Part shown: in pieces, positions 11,959 to 18,480 of the stretch | Numbering within the stretch: position 1 is the first letter of the stretch | Layout: the number at the start of each line of letters is the position of its first letter | IMG/VR virus record: IMGVR_UViG_3300009104_000082 | Location: 1 to 30,292 of that record | Length of the DNA: 30,292 nt | Origin: a virus | Reading direction: 5' to 3' (one strand) | Notes under the pieces: model-generated | Seen by the model: the letters and a program-made list of their open reading frames with translations, nothing else | Databases searched by the model: none | What the model was told of the DNA's origin: nothing | Position numbers and translations under genes: made by a program

Positions 11959-12742
11959 TAAGTTTCACGCATTGCAATTATTTACAGATACATTTGCGGC
12001 AGAAACAGTACATTTAACTAACGAGCAAGTAGGAATTTATATAAGATTATTATGTTTTGCTTGGACTAAAAATGCTAAAATGTTCACTAATGATTCAGCT
12101 TATAGGATATGTCAATGTATTGATGATGAATGTAAAAGAAAAGTTGATGGAGTTTTAATAGAATTTTTCAAAAAAAATGGTATATCAGGAAATACAACTT
12201 ATTGGCTTCATAAAAGATTGACAGCAGAACATGAGTATTTAACAGCAAAATATAAGAAAAGGTCAGAAGCTGGTAAAAAGGGTATGGAAAGTCGTTACAA
12301 TGGTGTTACTAACAAAACCATAACTCCTATACCTATTCCTAGTCCTATACCTAATAAGAATATATACGACCAATCCTTTGAAGAACTTTGGAGTAGTTTA
12401 AATATAAAACGAGGTTCAAAATTTTCTGCAAACAAAATATTTCAAAAAATTTCAGAGGAAATACAGGATATTGATATTGCAGAAATATATAATAAACAAC
12501 AATCAGGAGTTGAAGCCAAATTTGTGCCACATTTTAGCACATGGCTTATGCAAAGAAGATGGGAAATACAAGAGCAAGACCAAAAACATCAAGAAAATCC
12601 AGCAGATTTGAGAACAAAGATGGAAAATTTAGGGTATAATTTTAGGCATAGTGAAGATAATTTTGACTACTTCAAAAAAGATGGAAAAGAGTATAAAATA
12701 GATAGGTATGACAAAGATCATATAATACACAATGTTGAATGA
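11942..12742 (+). CDS. DUF1376 replication protein, likely origin-binding or helicase-loading
   Basis: Residues about 6-85 match DUF1376: FHALQLFTDTFAAETVHLTNEQVGIYIRLLCFAW followed by a second helix bundle and YWLHKRL. A polar linker (KKRSEAGKKGM, proline/isoleucine repeat PIPIPSPIP) joins it to a C-terminal domain with FEELWSSLNIKRGSKFSA and PHFSTWLMQRRWE, the pattern of primosomal replication proteins. Such two-part proteins bind the origin or load the helicase in lambda-O-like phages. No polymerase or helicase gene is visible, so the phage probably uses the host replisome. ATGA coupling links it to the next gene. Confidence 0.78.
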   Translation: MEEKTNKFHALQLFTDTFAAETVHLTNEQVGIYIRLLCFAWTKNAKMFTNDSAYRICQCIDDECKRKVDGVLIEFFKKNGISGNTTYWLHKRLTAEHEYLTAKYKKRSEAGKKGMESRYNGVTNKTITPIPIPSPIPNKNIYDQSFEELWSSLNIKRGSKFSANKIFQKISEEIQDIDIAEIYNKQQSGVEAKFVPHFSTWLMQRRWEIQEQDQKHQENPADLRTKMENLGYNFRHSEDNFDYFKKDGKEYKIDRYDKDHIIHNVE

Positions 12743-12873
12743 AAGCACTTTTAAGAATTTTCAAATATGCTAGAAGAAGAATTATAGCTTTATCTTTGGA
12801 GAATCGTAGATTAAAAGCAAGAATATTAATATTACAATCGGCGATTGAGTCAGAGGTTGAAACAAAGCATTAA
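12739..12873 (+). CDS. Small arginine-rich helical protein (44 aa)
   Basis: ATG at 12739 overlaps the stop of the replication gene (ATGA), and its TAA overlaps the next ATG (TAATG), so both ends are coupled. The product is a single amphipathic helix pattern: KYARRRIIALSLENRRLKAR followed by an acidic end. It resembles a short coiled coil or leucine-rich oligomerisation helix. Function unknown. Confidence 0.5.
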   Translation: MKALLRIFKYARRRIIALSLENRRLKARILILQSAIESEVETKH

Positions 12874-13157
12874 TGGTTAAAAAGAAATCAAAATTTAGAC
12901 ATATTGCAATAGATAAAAAAAAATATTATTTTTATGAAATTAAATGGCTTGATATTTTAGGAGATTCAGGTCATGCCACATCTAAAGAATTTGATTTAAT
13001 GCAACCAGCATTAATGACGACAACAGGATATGTTTATTCTAAAGATAAAAAGAACTTAAAAACATTTTCAAGCTATGATGATAAAGAAGAATCATTTAGC
13101 GATAGAAATGTATTTCCTATTGGTGTAATAAAAGAAATGATTAAGATTAAAATATGA
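12873..13157 (+). CDS. Conserved-looking phage protein of unknown function (94 aa)
   Basis: A small soluble protein with KWLDILGDSGHATSKEFD, then TTTGYVYSKDKKNLKTFSSYD and SDRNVFPIGVI. The combination of a GDSGHAT segment, GYV..KD..., a SYD element and RNVFP recurs in uncharacterised phage proteins as I remember them. It shares an ATGA junction with the ParB-like gene. No enzyme motif stands out. Confidence 0.6.
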   Translation: MVKKKSKFRHIAIDKKKYYFYEIKWLDILGDSGHATSKEFDLMQPALMTTTGYVYSKDKKNLKTFSSYDDKEESFSDRNVFPIGVIKEMIKIKI

Positions 13158-13771
13158 AACTTGAAGAAGTTGATATAAATTCTATTAAGCCATACAAAAA
13201 TAATCCTCGAGAGATACCGATAGAAGCGGTAGATAAAGTTATGCAATCAATAAAACAATTTGGCAATAATCAACCTATTGTTGTTGATAAAGATAATGTT
13301 ATTGTTGTTGGACATACTCGTTGGAGAGCATTAAAAAATTTAGGCAAAAGTAAAGCATTTATTGTTAAAAAAGATTTTAACAAATCAGATGCTATTGCAT
13401 ATAGGATTATGGATAATAGGGCAGGAGAAAATTCTAAATGGGAAAAAACATTATTAAAATTAGAATTAGAAACATTAAAAGAACAAGATTTTAATTTAGA
13501 TTTTACAGGATTTAATTTTGATGAAATAAATAATCTTTTAGAAACCCAACCTATATTCAAAGCACCTAACGATATGATTGCTGATATAAATACCGAATCT
13601 ATCCAAGCACCAAGTTCAACAGTAAAGATGATGCAGTTATTTTTCACAACAGAAACAGAAAAAAAGTTTAGAGATATGATTAAAGAACTACAAGAAATTC
13701 ATGGAAAAACTAACATTACAGATACAGTTTATGCTATAATAGAAAAAGATTATGAAAATAATAAAAGTTAA
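13154..13771 (+). CDS. ParB/sulfiredoxin-fold protein
   Basis: Residues about 1-95 form a ParB N-terminal domain: INSIKPYKNNPREI, a VMQSIKQFGNNQPIVVD helix-strand and GHTRWRALKNLG, the box that carries the conserved GxxRWRA. The rest includes a central helical region (DFTGFNFDEINNLL) and a C-terminal helical domain (LFFTTETEKKFRDMIK ... NITDTVYAIIEKD). In phages this arrangement is often fused or next to DNA-modifying enzymes; no methylase is fused here. It overlaps the TET/JBP-like gene by 20 nt. CTP-dependent sliding and nuclease activity are both known in the superfamily and cannot be told apart here. Confidence 0.8.
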   Translation: MKLEEVDINSIKPYKNNPREIPIEAVDKVMQSIKQFGNNQPIVVDKDNVIVVGHTRWRALKNLGKSKAFIVKKDFNKSDAIAYRIMDNRAGENSKWEKTLLKLELETLKEQDFNLDFTGFNFDEINNLLETQPIFKAPNDMIADINTESIQAPSSTVKMMQLFFTTETEKKFRDMIKELQEIHGKTNITDTVYAIIEKDYENNKS

Positions 13772-14660
13772 TCCTGTATTAAGCGGCGATGAAGTAAAAA
13801 AATTAGAGGGCGAATTTTTAGAAGAAAGACATATCAAAACTTTACTAAAAGAAGATACAATAGTATATAATGAAAAAGATGAGCCACTATGTGTATTTAA
13901 AAAAAATTGCATTCCTAGTAATCATGCAGAAAAAGCATATCACTCATTAAAAAAAGCAATAGGAAAAACAAGTAATAGAGGAAAAGCTGGAGGAAATTTT
14001 AATTTTAAAGTTGGCGATTTAGTAGACGGCTCTATTGTTGGTAAAGTATTAAGCGGTAACAGATTTATACCTTTAAAAAAAGATGGTACATTGTCAAATT
14101 CGCCAAAGTCAAAAAATGTTAATTCAAGCATAATAGGATATGCTGATAGATACCCTAGAATACCATATTGTAGGCAAACAGCTTTTACAGAAAAACATTT
14201 TAATATTTACAAAGAATCATTACCATATATACAAAGTATATCTAAAGTTTTTGCTGAATCACTACCAGAAAGATTTGAAAATCAAAAAAAAATGTGGGAT
14301 AAAACAAGTGATGACTTTAAAATACAAGATACAGTATTTACAACAGTAACAGTAAATAAAAATTTTAGAACTGCTGGACATTATGATGCTGGAGATTTGA
14401 AAAACGGATTTGGAAATTTAGCAGTATTACATACAGGAGAATATACAGGAGCATATACTGTAATAGCTAAATATGGAGTAGCAGTAGATGTTAGGAATTG
14501 CGATTTAGCTTTATTTGATGTACACGAGTTACATGGAAATACTCCAGCAATATCAAAAACACCATATGAGAGAATATCTATAATTTGTTATTATAGAGAA
14601 AAAATGATTGATTGTGGTACATCAGAACAAGAGTTACAAAGGATAAAAAATGTTAGATAA
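13752..14660 (+). CDS. TET/JBP-like 2-oxoglutarate/Fe(II) dioxygenase
   Basis: A 302-residue protein whose C-terminal half carries the double-stranded beta-helix signature: FTTVTVNKNFRTAGHYDAGD with iron ligands H210 and D212, GNLAVLHTGEYTGAYTVI, DLALFDVHELHGN with the third ligand H261 (H258 is an alternative), and R274 (YERISIICY) to hold 2-oxoglutarate. The TVNKNF and lone HxD before an LHGN motif match the TET/JBP group that oxidises methyl groups of 5-methylcytosine or thymine in DNA. The N-terminal half (IGYADRYPRIPYCRQTAF) resembles other phage members. No cytosine-C5 methyltransferase is visible here. It overlaps the ParB-like and FkbM genes, suggesting one DNA-modification unit. Confidence 0.75.
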   Translation: MKIIKVNPVLSGDEVKKLEGEFLEERHIKTLLKEDTIVYNEKDEPLCVFKKNCIPSNHAEKAYHSLKKAIGKTSNRGKAGGNFNFKVGDLVDGSIVGKVLSGNRFIPLKKDGTLSNSPKSKNVNSSIIGYADRYPRIPYCRQTAFTEKHFNIYKESLPYIQSISKVFAESLPERFENQKKMWDKTSDDFKIQDTVFTTVTVNKNFRTAGHYDAGDLKNGFGNLAVLHTGEYTGAYTVIAKYGVAVDVRNCDLALFDVHELHGNTPAISKTPYERISIICYYREKMIDCGTSEQELQRIKNVR

Positions 14661-15348
14661 TTTTATATACAGAAAAAACACGACAGACGAGAATGTTATT
14701 AAAGAAATTTTGGTTAAAAAAGCATATGGCAAGAAAAAGATAGATTTTAAAATAGAAAATGACGATGTATGGCTAGACGGAGGCTCACATATTGGAGTTT
14801 TTGGATTATATGCGGCACAACACGGAGCAAAAAAAGTTTATTGTTATGAGCCAGAAACAGAAAATTACAAAATATTACAAGAAAATATTAGGCATATATC
14901 AGAAAAATACTCTACTACTTTAGAATCATTTCAATATGCAATTAATCAAACAGGAGGAACTCATAGTTTCACTATTGCACCTAATACTTGGCGACATTCT
15001 TTAGTAAGTCATTATAAGACTAAACACCCTACAATAGAAATAAATTGTATGGCATTTGATGAAATACTAAATAGGCACCAAGATATTAACTGTATAAAGT
15101 TAGATATTGAGGGTTCTGAATTAGAAATATTCAAATATGAACACGATTGGTCTAATGTTAATAAATTAGTTTTTGAGTATTCTTTTACAAAAAATAGGAA
15201 AATGAGTGATTTCTTTGAATGCACGGACAGATTATCAAAATATTTCTTTGTAGATATTCAAAAAAGCTATTATAATCAAAAACATCAAGGACAAGAGGGA
15301 TATTGGGGAGGATTTATTGACTCAATAATCTTTTGTAAAAAAAAGTAA
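14650..15348 (+). CDS. FkbM-family SAM-dependent methyltransferase
   Basis: A 232-residue class I methyltransferase: DGGSHIGVFGLYAA with the SAM-binding motif at D43-G49, KVYCYEPE for the acidic ribose-binding position, and IKLDIEGSELEIF, the hallmark of the FkbM group. FkbM enzymes typically methylate oxygen of hydroxyl groups on small molecules or sugars. The gene starts inside the last codons of the dioxygenase gene (11-nt overlap), so the two products probably act in sequence. A host-derived sugar or virion glycan is an alternative substrate. The gene ends just ahead of the terminase small subunit. Confidence 0.85.
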   Translation: MLDNFIYRKNTTDENVIKEILVKKAYGKKKIDFKIENDDVWLDGGSHIGVFGLYAAQHGAKKVYCYEPETENYKILQENIRHISEKYSTTLESFQYAINQTGGTHSFTIAPNTWRHSLVSHYKTKHPTIEINCMAFDEILNRHQDINCIKLDIEGSELEIFKYEHDWSNVNKLVFEYSFTKNRKMSDFFECTDRLSKYFFVDIQKSYYNQKHQGQEGYWGGFIDSIIFCKKK

Positions 15349-15358
15349 AAAAGACATA

Positions 15359-15721
15359 ATGGCTAGACCACTTAAAAAAGTTGACACACAAGCTATAACA
15401 AAATTAGCACAATTACATTGCACTTTTGACGAAATTGCAGAGTTCTGTGATGTATCAACAAAGACTTTACAAAGGAATTATGTCCACCTAATAAAAAAGG
15501 GTCGTGAGATGGGCAGAATAAGTTTAAGGAGAGCGCAATTTGAAAAGGCTTTAGGTGGTAATGTTGCTATGCAAATATGGTTAGGAAAACAACATTTAGA
15601 CCAGAGAGATAAAATAGAACAAACAAATTTCAATGAACCATTACCTTTAATTATTGAGGGAGAATCTACAACTCTTAATGGTAAGTCTAATGGCAAGGTA
15701 AATGGCAAAGAAAAAGGGTAA
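15359..15721 (+). CDS. terS: Terminase small subunit
   Basis: A 120-residue DNA-binding protein with a helix-turn-helix in residues about 12-45 (LAQLHCTFDEIAEFCDVSTKTLQRNY) and the characteristic block SLRRAQFEKALGGNVAMQIWLGKQHLDQRDK. This IWLGKQ..LDQ.D ending is a reliable sign of phage terminase small subunits that recognise the packaging site. The tail is Asn/Gly/Lys-rich and probably disordered. The large subunit is not adjacent but 2.7 kb downstream, which is unusual. Confidence 0.85.
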   Translation: MARPLKKVDTQAITKLAQLHCTFDEIAEFCDVSTKTLQRNYVHLIKKGREMGRISLRRAQFEKALGGNVAMQIWLGKQHLDQRDKIEQTNFNEPLPLIIEGESTTLNGKSNGKVNGKEKG

Positions 15722-15851
15722 TCTTTACGGAAAGGTTATTGAGTACACTCGTACTGAAAATGGTACAAGCATAGGACGCAGACCAAAACTATCATCAATG
15801 AATAAGCACAAGCGAAGATCATTTAAAAAATATAGAGGTCAAGGAAAATGA
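15702..15851 (+). CDS. Small basic protein (49 aa)
   Basis: An ATG at 15702 within the terminase small subunit's last codons begins MAKKKGNLYGKVIEYTRTEN and continues with GTSIGRRPKLSSMNKHKRR and KKYRGQGK. The structured basic C-terminus resembles small conserved phage proteins as I recall them. The stop overlaps the start of the next gene by ATGA. It may bind nucleic acid. Function unknown. Confidence 0.6.
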   Translation: MAKKKGNLYGKVIEYTRTENGTSIGRRPKLSSMNKHKRRSFKKYRGQGK

Positions 15852-16051
15852 AAAGACCTAACTTCTATCCTAATGGAGAGTTTATTCCTTATCAAATGCC
15901 AAAAGATTTTAGACAAGCATTAGGAAAAGAAGCCTGTGGTAATTGTGGTATGTATTCGTTGCCTAGAAATTTTTGTGGTGTATATAGAACAAAAGGAGTA
16001 AAGGATAATTTTGTTTGTAATAAGTGGAGAAAAAGACACTTTAAAAGATAA
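15848..16051 (+). CDS. Four-cysteine zinc-ribbon-like protein (67 aa)
   Basis: Cys at positions 30, 33, 43 and 57 (CGNCG, FCGVY, FVCNKW) make a likely zinc site in a 67-residue basic protein; GNCGMYS and CGVYRTKGVKDNFVCNKW look well constrained. It starts on an ATGA overlap and ends on a TAATG overlap. Small zinc-ribbon proteins in phages often bind DNA or host proteins, but no specific family is recognised. Confidence 0.6.
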   Translation: MKRPNFYPNGEFIPYQMPKDFRQALGKEACGNCGMYSLPRNFCGVYRTKGVKDNFVCNKWRKRHFKR

Positions 16052-16263
16052 TGGAATTAATAATACTAACAGATGGTGTATATCATCTAGTAGAGGTAAC
16101 CAAAGAAATGACGAAAGATATAGTTTTAGTAAATGATACAATTAAATGCTTTGACCTTTGTGATATTTTAAGAATTAAATTAAGCACATACGCAGATTAT
16201 CCTATTAACCAACATATGATGAATGATGGTAGTGGAGATTTTTATGGGTGTATATGCAAATAA
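16051..16263 (+). CDS. Hypothetical protein (70 aa)
   Basis: A small protein with beta-rich N-terminal half (LIILTDGVYHLVEVTK, DIVLVNDTIKCFDLCDIL) and a C-terminal segment containing NQHMMNDGSGDFYGCICK. Three cysteines are present without a clear metal motif. Coding is supported by coupling at both ends. No family recognised. Confidence 0.48.
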   Translation: MELIILTDGVYHLVEVTKEMTKDIVLVNDTIKCFDLCDILRIKLSTYADYPINQHMMNDGSGDFYGCICK

Positions 16264-16465
16264 AAGATTCAAAAGATTATTTAGTAGCAATAATATTATA
16301 GATGTATCAGTTGATTTAGGATTGATATTATTTGATGTTTTAAGTTCTCCTATTTTAATAGTAGTAAGATTATTAAGATATATCTTCAATAAATTCTTTA
16401 AGAAATTTCTAGTTAAGGGTATCAAAAAAATAATTGTTATGCTAAAAGGTAAAAATGCACGATAA
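16244..16465 (+). CDS. Small membrane-associated protein (73 aa)
   Basis: Start chosen at 16244, with GTGGAG 7 nt upstream; an ATG at 16223 is an alternative. The product has a basic N-terminus (YANKRFKRLF), a hydrophobic region (LGLILFDVLSSPILIVVRLL) and a strongly basic hydrophobic tail (FKKFLVKGIKK). It probably associates with the inner membrane. Function unknown. Confidence 0.5.
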   Translation: MGVYANKRFKRLFSSNNIIDVSVDLGLILFDVLSSPILIVVRLLRYIFNKFFKKFLVKGIKKIIVMLKGKNAR

Positions 16466-16670
16466 ATTAATTACAGGATTGTTGGCTATTCTTATTGCAC
16501 TTTCAGGTTGGTCTTTATCTACAACAGTAGGTTTAAAATCTGATGTAGCTGTATTGAAAGAAAAGGTATCTAAAATGGAGAAAGATATTGAGGAAATAGG
16601 TTGGAATACTTTTGATAAAGATAAGAAAAAAAAGAAGAAAAAGAAAAAGAAGAAATTAAATGTTCAATGA
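16455..16670 (+). CDS. Membrane-anchored coiled coil with polylysine tail (71 aa)
   Basis: The N-terminal membrane helix KLITGLLAILIALSGWSLST is followed by a coiled-coil segment (VAVLKEKVSKMEKDIEEI) and ends in eleven consecutive Lys. It is a paralogue of the gene at 17242, sharing IALSGWSLS/IALGGWSLS and the KVEKLE-type heptads. The A-rich run encoding the lysines is prone to slippage, so the C-terminus may vary in vivo. Likely periplasmic or cytoplasmic anchor protein near a spanin-like pair; function unproven. Confidence 0.58.
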   Translation: MHDKLITGLLAILIALSGWSLSTTVGLKSDVAVLKEKVSKMEKDIEEIGWNTFDKDKKKKKKKKKKKLNVQ

Positions 16671-16860
16671 TAGATGGTTTATAATATTATTATTTTTTAT
16701 ATTAATAGGCGCTGGATTATCAGGTTGTAGTAATCCTAGTATATGTCCTGATACAACAACATTAGAAATAGGAGAAACATCTAATGGAAAAGAAAAAAAC
16801 AGTAAATCCATTAAACAAAGTTTCAAATGGGGAAAGAAAAAGTGTAATGAAACCAATTAG
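16660..16860 (+). CDS. Small lipoprotein, possible o-spanin (66 aa)
   Basis: Signal peptide ILLFFILIGAGLSGC with lipobox Cys at residue 23, followed by a short polar, Ser/Lys-rich mature part with a second and third Cys. The gene overlaps the next one (membrane protein with periplasmic coiled coil) by 77 nt in another frame. A small outer-membrane lipoprotein overlapping a membrane-anchored coiled-coil gene is reminiscent of Rz/Rz1 spanins, though the order here is reversed. No proline-rich segment typical of many Rz1 proteins is seen. Confidence 0.6.
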   Translation: MFNDRWFIILLFFILIGAGLSGCSNPSICPDTTTLEIGETSNGKEKNSKSIKQSFKWGKKKCNETN

Positions 16861-17245
16861 TGAAAATACACATTTTAAAACTGATCTAAAAACTTTAGTA
16901 ATGATAATAGGTGCAATAGCAATAGCAGTATGGACTTATAGTGAAATCAATAACAGAATTATATCTTTAGAAACTTCAAAAGAATTAATGATAGCTGATT
17001 TAGAAAAGAATACAGAATTTAGAATCAAATGGCCTAGAGGAGAATTAGGTTCACTTCCAGCAGATAGCGAACAATTTATGTTAATAGAACACATGGCAGG
17101 TCAATTAGAAAAAGTAGAATTACAACTTGAATCAGGAATGCACAATAAAGTTAATATAGAATTTTTAAAACAACAGGTTGAGAAACTTCAGTCTGATGTT
17201 GAAAAGCTAAAAGATAAAGTCAGAAAGAATGGTAGCCACCAATGA
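16784..17245 (+). CDS. Inner-membrane protein with periplasmic coiled coil, possible i-spanin (153 aa)
   Basis: AGGAG lies 9 nt before the ATG at 16784; an internal ATG at 16847 also has a plausible site. After a basic N-terminus comes one membrane helix (TLVMIIGAIAIAVWTYSEI, about residues 38-56), a WPRGELGSLPADSEQFMLIE segment and a long C-terminal coiled coil (VNIEFLKQQVEKLQSDVEKL). Type II topology with a coiled coil outside fits an i-spanin. The WPRGELG element appears conserved in related small phage proteins as I remember. The lysis role is inferred from architecture and overlap with the lipoprotein. Confidence 0.6.
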   Translation: MEKKKTVNPLNKVSNGERKSVMKPISENTHFKTDLKTLVMIIGAIAIAVWTYSEINNRIISLETSKELMIADLEKNTEFRIKWPRGELGSLPADSEQFMLIEHMAGQLEKVELQLESGMHNKVNIEFLKQQVEKLQSDVEKLKDKVRKNGSHQ

Positions 17246-17493
17246 TGGAAAAAATATTAACATTATTAGTAGGACTTTTAATTGCTTTAGGTGGTTGGTC
17301 GTTGTCTAGGACTTTTGAACTATCTACTAGCCAAGCAATTCTTGAAACTAAAGTTGAGAAGTTAGAATTTGAAGTAAGAAATACAGAAGAAAAAATGTCT
17401 GAAATGTTTGATATGGACGAAGAAATTATGAAACAACACGAACAATTATTTAAAAAATTAGAAAACACTAATACAGGATATAATTATAATTAA
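17242..17493 (+). CDS. Membrane-anchored coiled-coil protein, paralogue of 16455 gene (83 aa)
   Basis: N-terminal membrane helix (ILTLLVGLLIALGGWSLSRTF) followed by a coiled coil (AILETKVEKLEFEVRNTEEKM) and an acidic helical tail. It resembles the product of 16455 in the GWSLS motif and in the length of the linker. It starts on an ATGA overlap with the spanin-like gene and ends on a TAATG overlap. Function unknown. Confidence 0.58.
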   Translation: MMEKILTLLVGLLIALGGWSLSRTFELSTSQAILETKVEKLEFEVRNTEEKMSEMFDMDEEIMKQHEQLFKKLENTNTGYNYN

Positions 17494-17579
17494 TGATATT
17501 AAGTATTTTATTTGTAGGATTAATTTATTTATCTATAATTTGGTTGCTTATAAAATGGAATAATGAGGAGGTAAGATGA
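17493..17579 (+). CDS. Tiny membrane protein (28 aa)
   Basis: A 28-residue frame coupled at both ends (TAATG at its start, ATGA at its stop). Nearly the whole sequence is one membrane helix (ILSILFVGLIYLSIIWLLI) with a short charged end KWNNEEVR. The GAGGAGG inside its end serves as the ribosome-binding site of the next gene, so it may exist partly for coupling. Confidence 0.45.
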   Translation: MILSILFVGLIYLSIIWLLIKWNNEEVR

Positions 17580-17791
17580 TAGAAACAGTTTTTGCACTTT
17601 TATTAATAATGGATCACGAGATTAAGGAACACAGAATTCAAGATAGTTTATCTAAATGTCTTAAAGCTAAAAGATATGCAATGAGAGATAAAAAAGCTGG
17701 AGATAGAGTTCAGTATAAATGTATTAAATCTAAAGCTAATATCGAAATATATATGGGGGAGAAGAAAATAACTTCTTTAATATTAGAATGA
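17576..17791 (+). CDS. Hypothetical protein with hydrophobic N-terminus (71 aa)
   Basis: Strong ribosome-binding site (GAGGAGG) and ATGA overlap. The N-terminus (MIETVFALLLIMDHEI) is weakly signal-like, followed by a basic helix (SLSKCLKAKRYAMRDKK) and a beta-like end (VQYKCIKSKANIEIYMGEKK). Two Cys are spaced to allow a disulphide if exported. No family recognised. Confidence 0.52.
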   Translation: MIETVFALLLIMDHEIKEHRIQDSLSKCLKAKRYAMRDKKAGDRVQYKCIKSKANIEIYMGEKKITSLILE

Positions 17792-18117
17792 TAGATGCTG
17801 AAGATAGAACTTACGAAAATGAGACAAGACAATTAAAAAATATAATTGACTCTAAAGAAGCTGAAATAACTACATATCAATCTAGCCAAACAGCTTTATA
17901 TGCAGAAGTTAAAAAATTAAAAAAAGAAAATGATGAATTAAGACTATTTAAGATTAAAGCAGTAGAAGAAGCTAAAAAGGAAGCTGATAGCTTGATGATT
18001 AATAAATGTTTAAAATATGAAGATGAAATTAAGGAAGTAAAAGAAGATAATAAGAAATTAGCAAAACAGATTGAAGATTTAAAAAAGGAAGCAAAGGATA
18101 TGTTATTATATCCATAA
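17788..18117 (+). CDS. Coiled-coil protein (109 aa)
   Basis: Almost entirely a charged coiled coil (YAEVKKLKKENDELRLF, KKLAKQIEDLKKEAKDM) without membrane segment. It is coupled to the previous gene by ATGA. It may be a scaffold, adaptor or oligomerisation partner within the terminase-interval cluster; nothing more specific can be said. Confidence 0.52.
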   Translation: MIDAEDRTYENETRQLKNIIDSKEAEITTYQSSQTALYAEVKKLKKENDELRLFKIKAVEEAKKEADSLMINKCLKYEDEIKEVKEDNKKLAKQIEDLKKEAKDMLLYP

Positions 18118-18121
18118 TTTT

Positions 18122-18253
18122 ATGACACAGAGTATTACTATGATTGATTGGTTTATTGATAAGATTGGTAGAATATCTAGAAGCATTTTTCATTGGACTT
18201 GGAGAGTTCAAACTCACAGAAAATACTATAAAAATAGAAACAAAGAACAATGA
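18122..18253 (+). CDS. Small basic aromatic protein (43 aa)
   Basis: ATG at 18122 opens a 43-residue frame with IDWFIDKIGRISRSIFHWTW followed by VQTHRKYYKNRNKEQ; its TGA overlaps the next ATG. The Trp/Ile amphipathic helix and basic tail suggest a membrane-surface peptide. Coding is supported by coupling, but no clear ribosome-binding site precedes it. Confidence 0.4.
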   Translation: MTQSITMIDWFIDKIGRISRSIFHWTWRVQTHRKYYKNRNKEQ

Positions 18254-18480
18254 ATTATTTATTAACGATGTTTATTTGTTCAGTAGGAGTACAAGGTACA
18301 ACTTGTTTGCCACCTATAACATTTGATATATTGTATAAAGATGGATATGACTGTATGGTAGATGGTTATACAAAATCACATGACAAAATTGTTGAAATTG
18401 GAAGAGAAGAAATTAACAAACATAAGATATTTGTAAAGTTTGGTTGCTATGAAGATCTCTCTAACAAACCCACAACATAA
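18250..18480 (+). CDS. Secreted or membrane-tethered small protein (76 aa)
   Basis: The N-terminus MNYLLTMFICSVGVQG is signal-like. Mature residues contain TTCLPPITFDILYKDGYDC and a C-terminal FVKFGC, so at least two or three cysteines could form disulphides in the periplasm. DGYTKSHDKIVEIGREEINK is a helical centre. It overlaps the terminase large-subunit gene by 32 nt. Function unknown; envelope action is likely. Confidence 0.52.
   Translation: MNYLLTMFICSVGVQGTTCLPPITFDILYKDGYDCMVDGYTKSHDKIVEIGREEINKHKIFVKFGCYEDLSNKPTT

Noticed and set aside
13270-13647. Minus-strand frame of 125 codons across the ParB-like gene
   Set aside because: It is antisense to a well-supported ParB domain and shows no motif or start signal.
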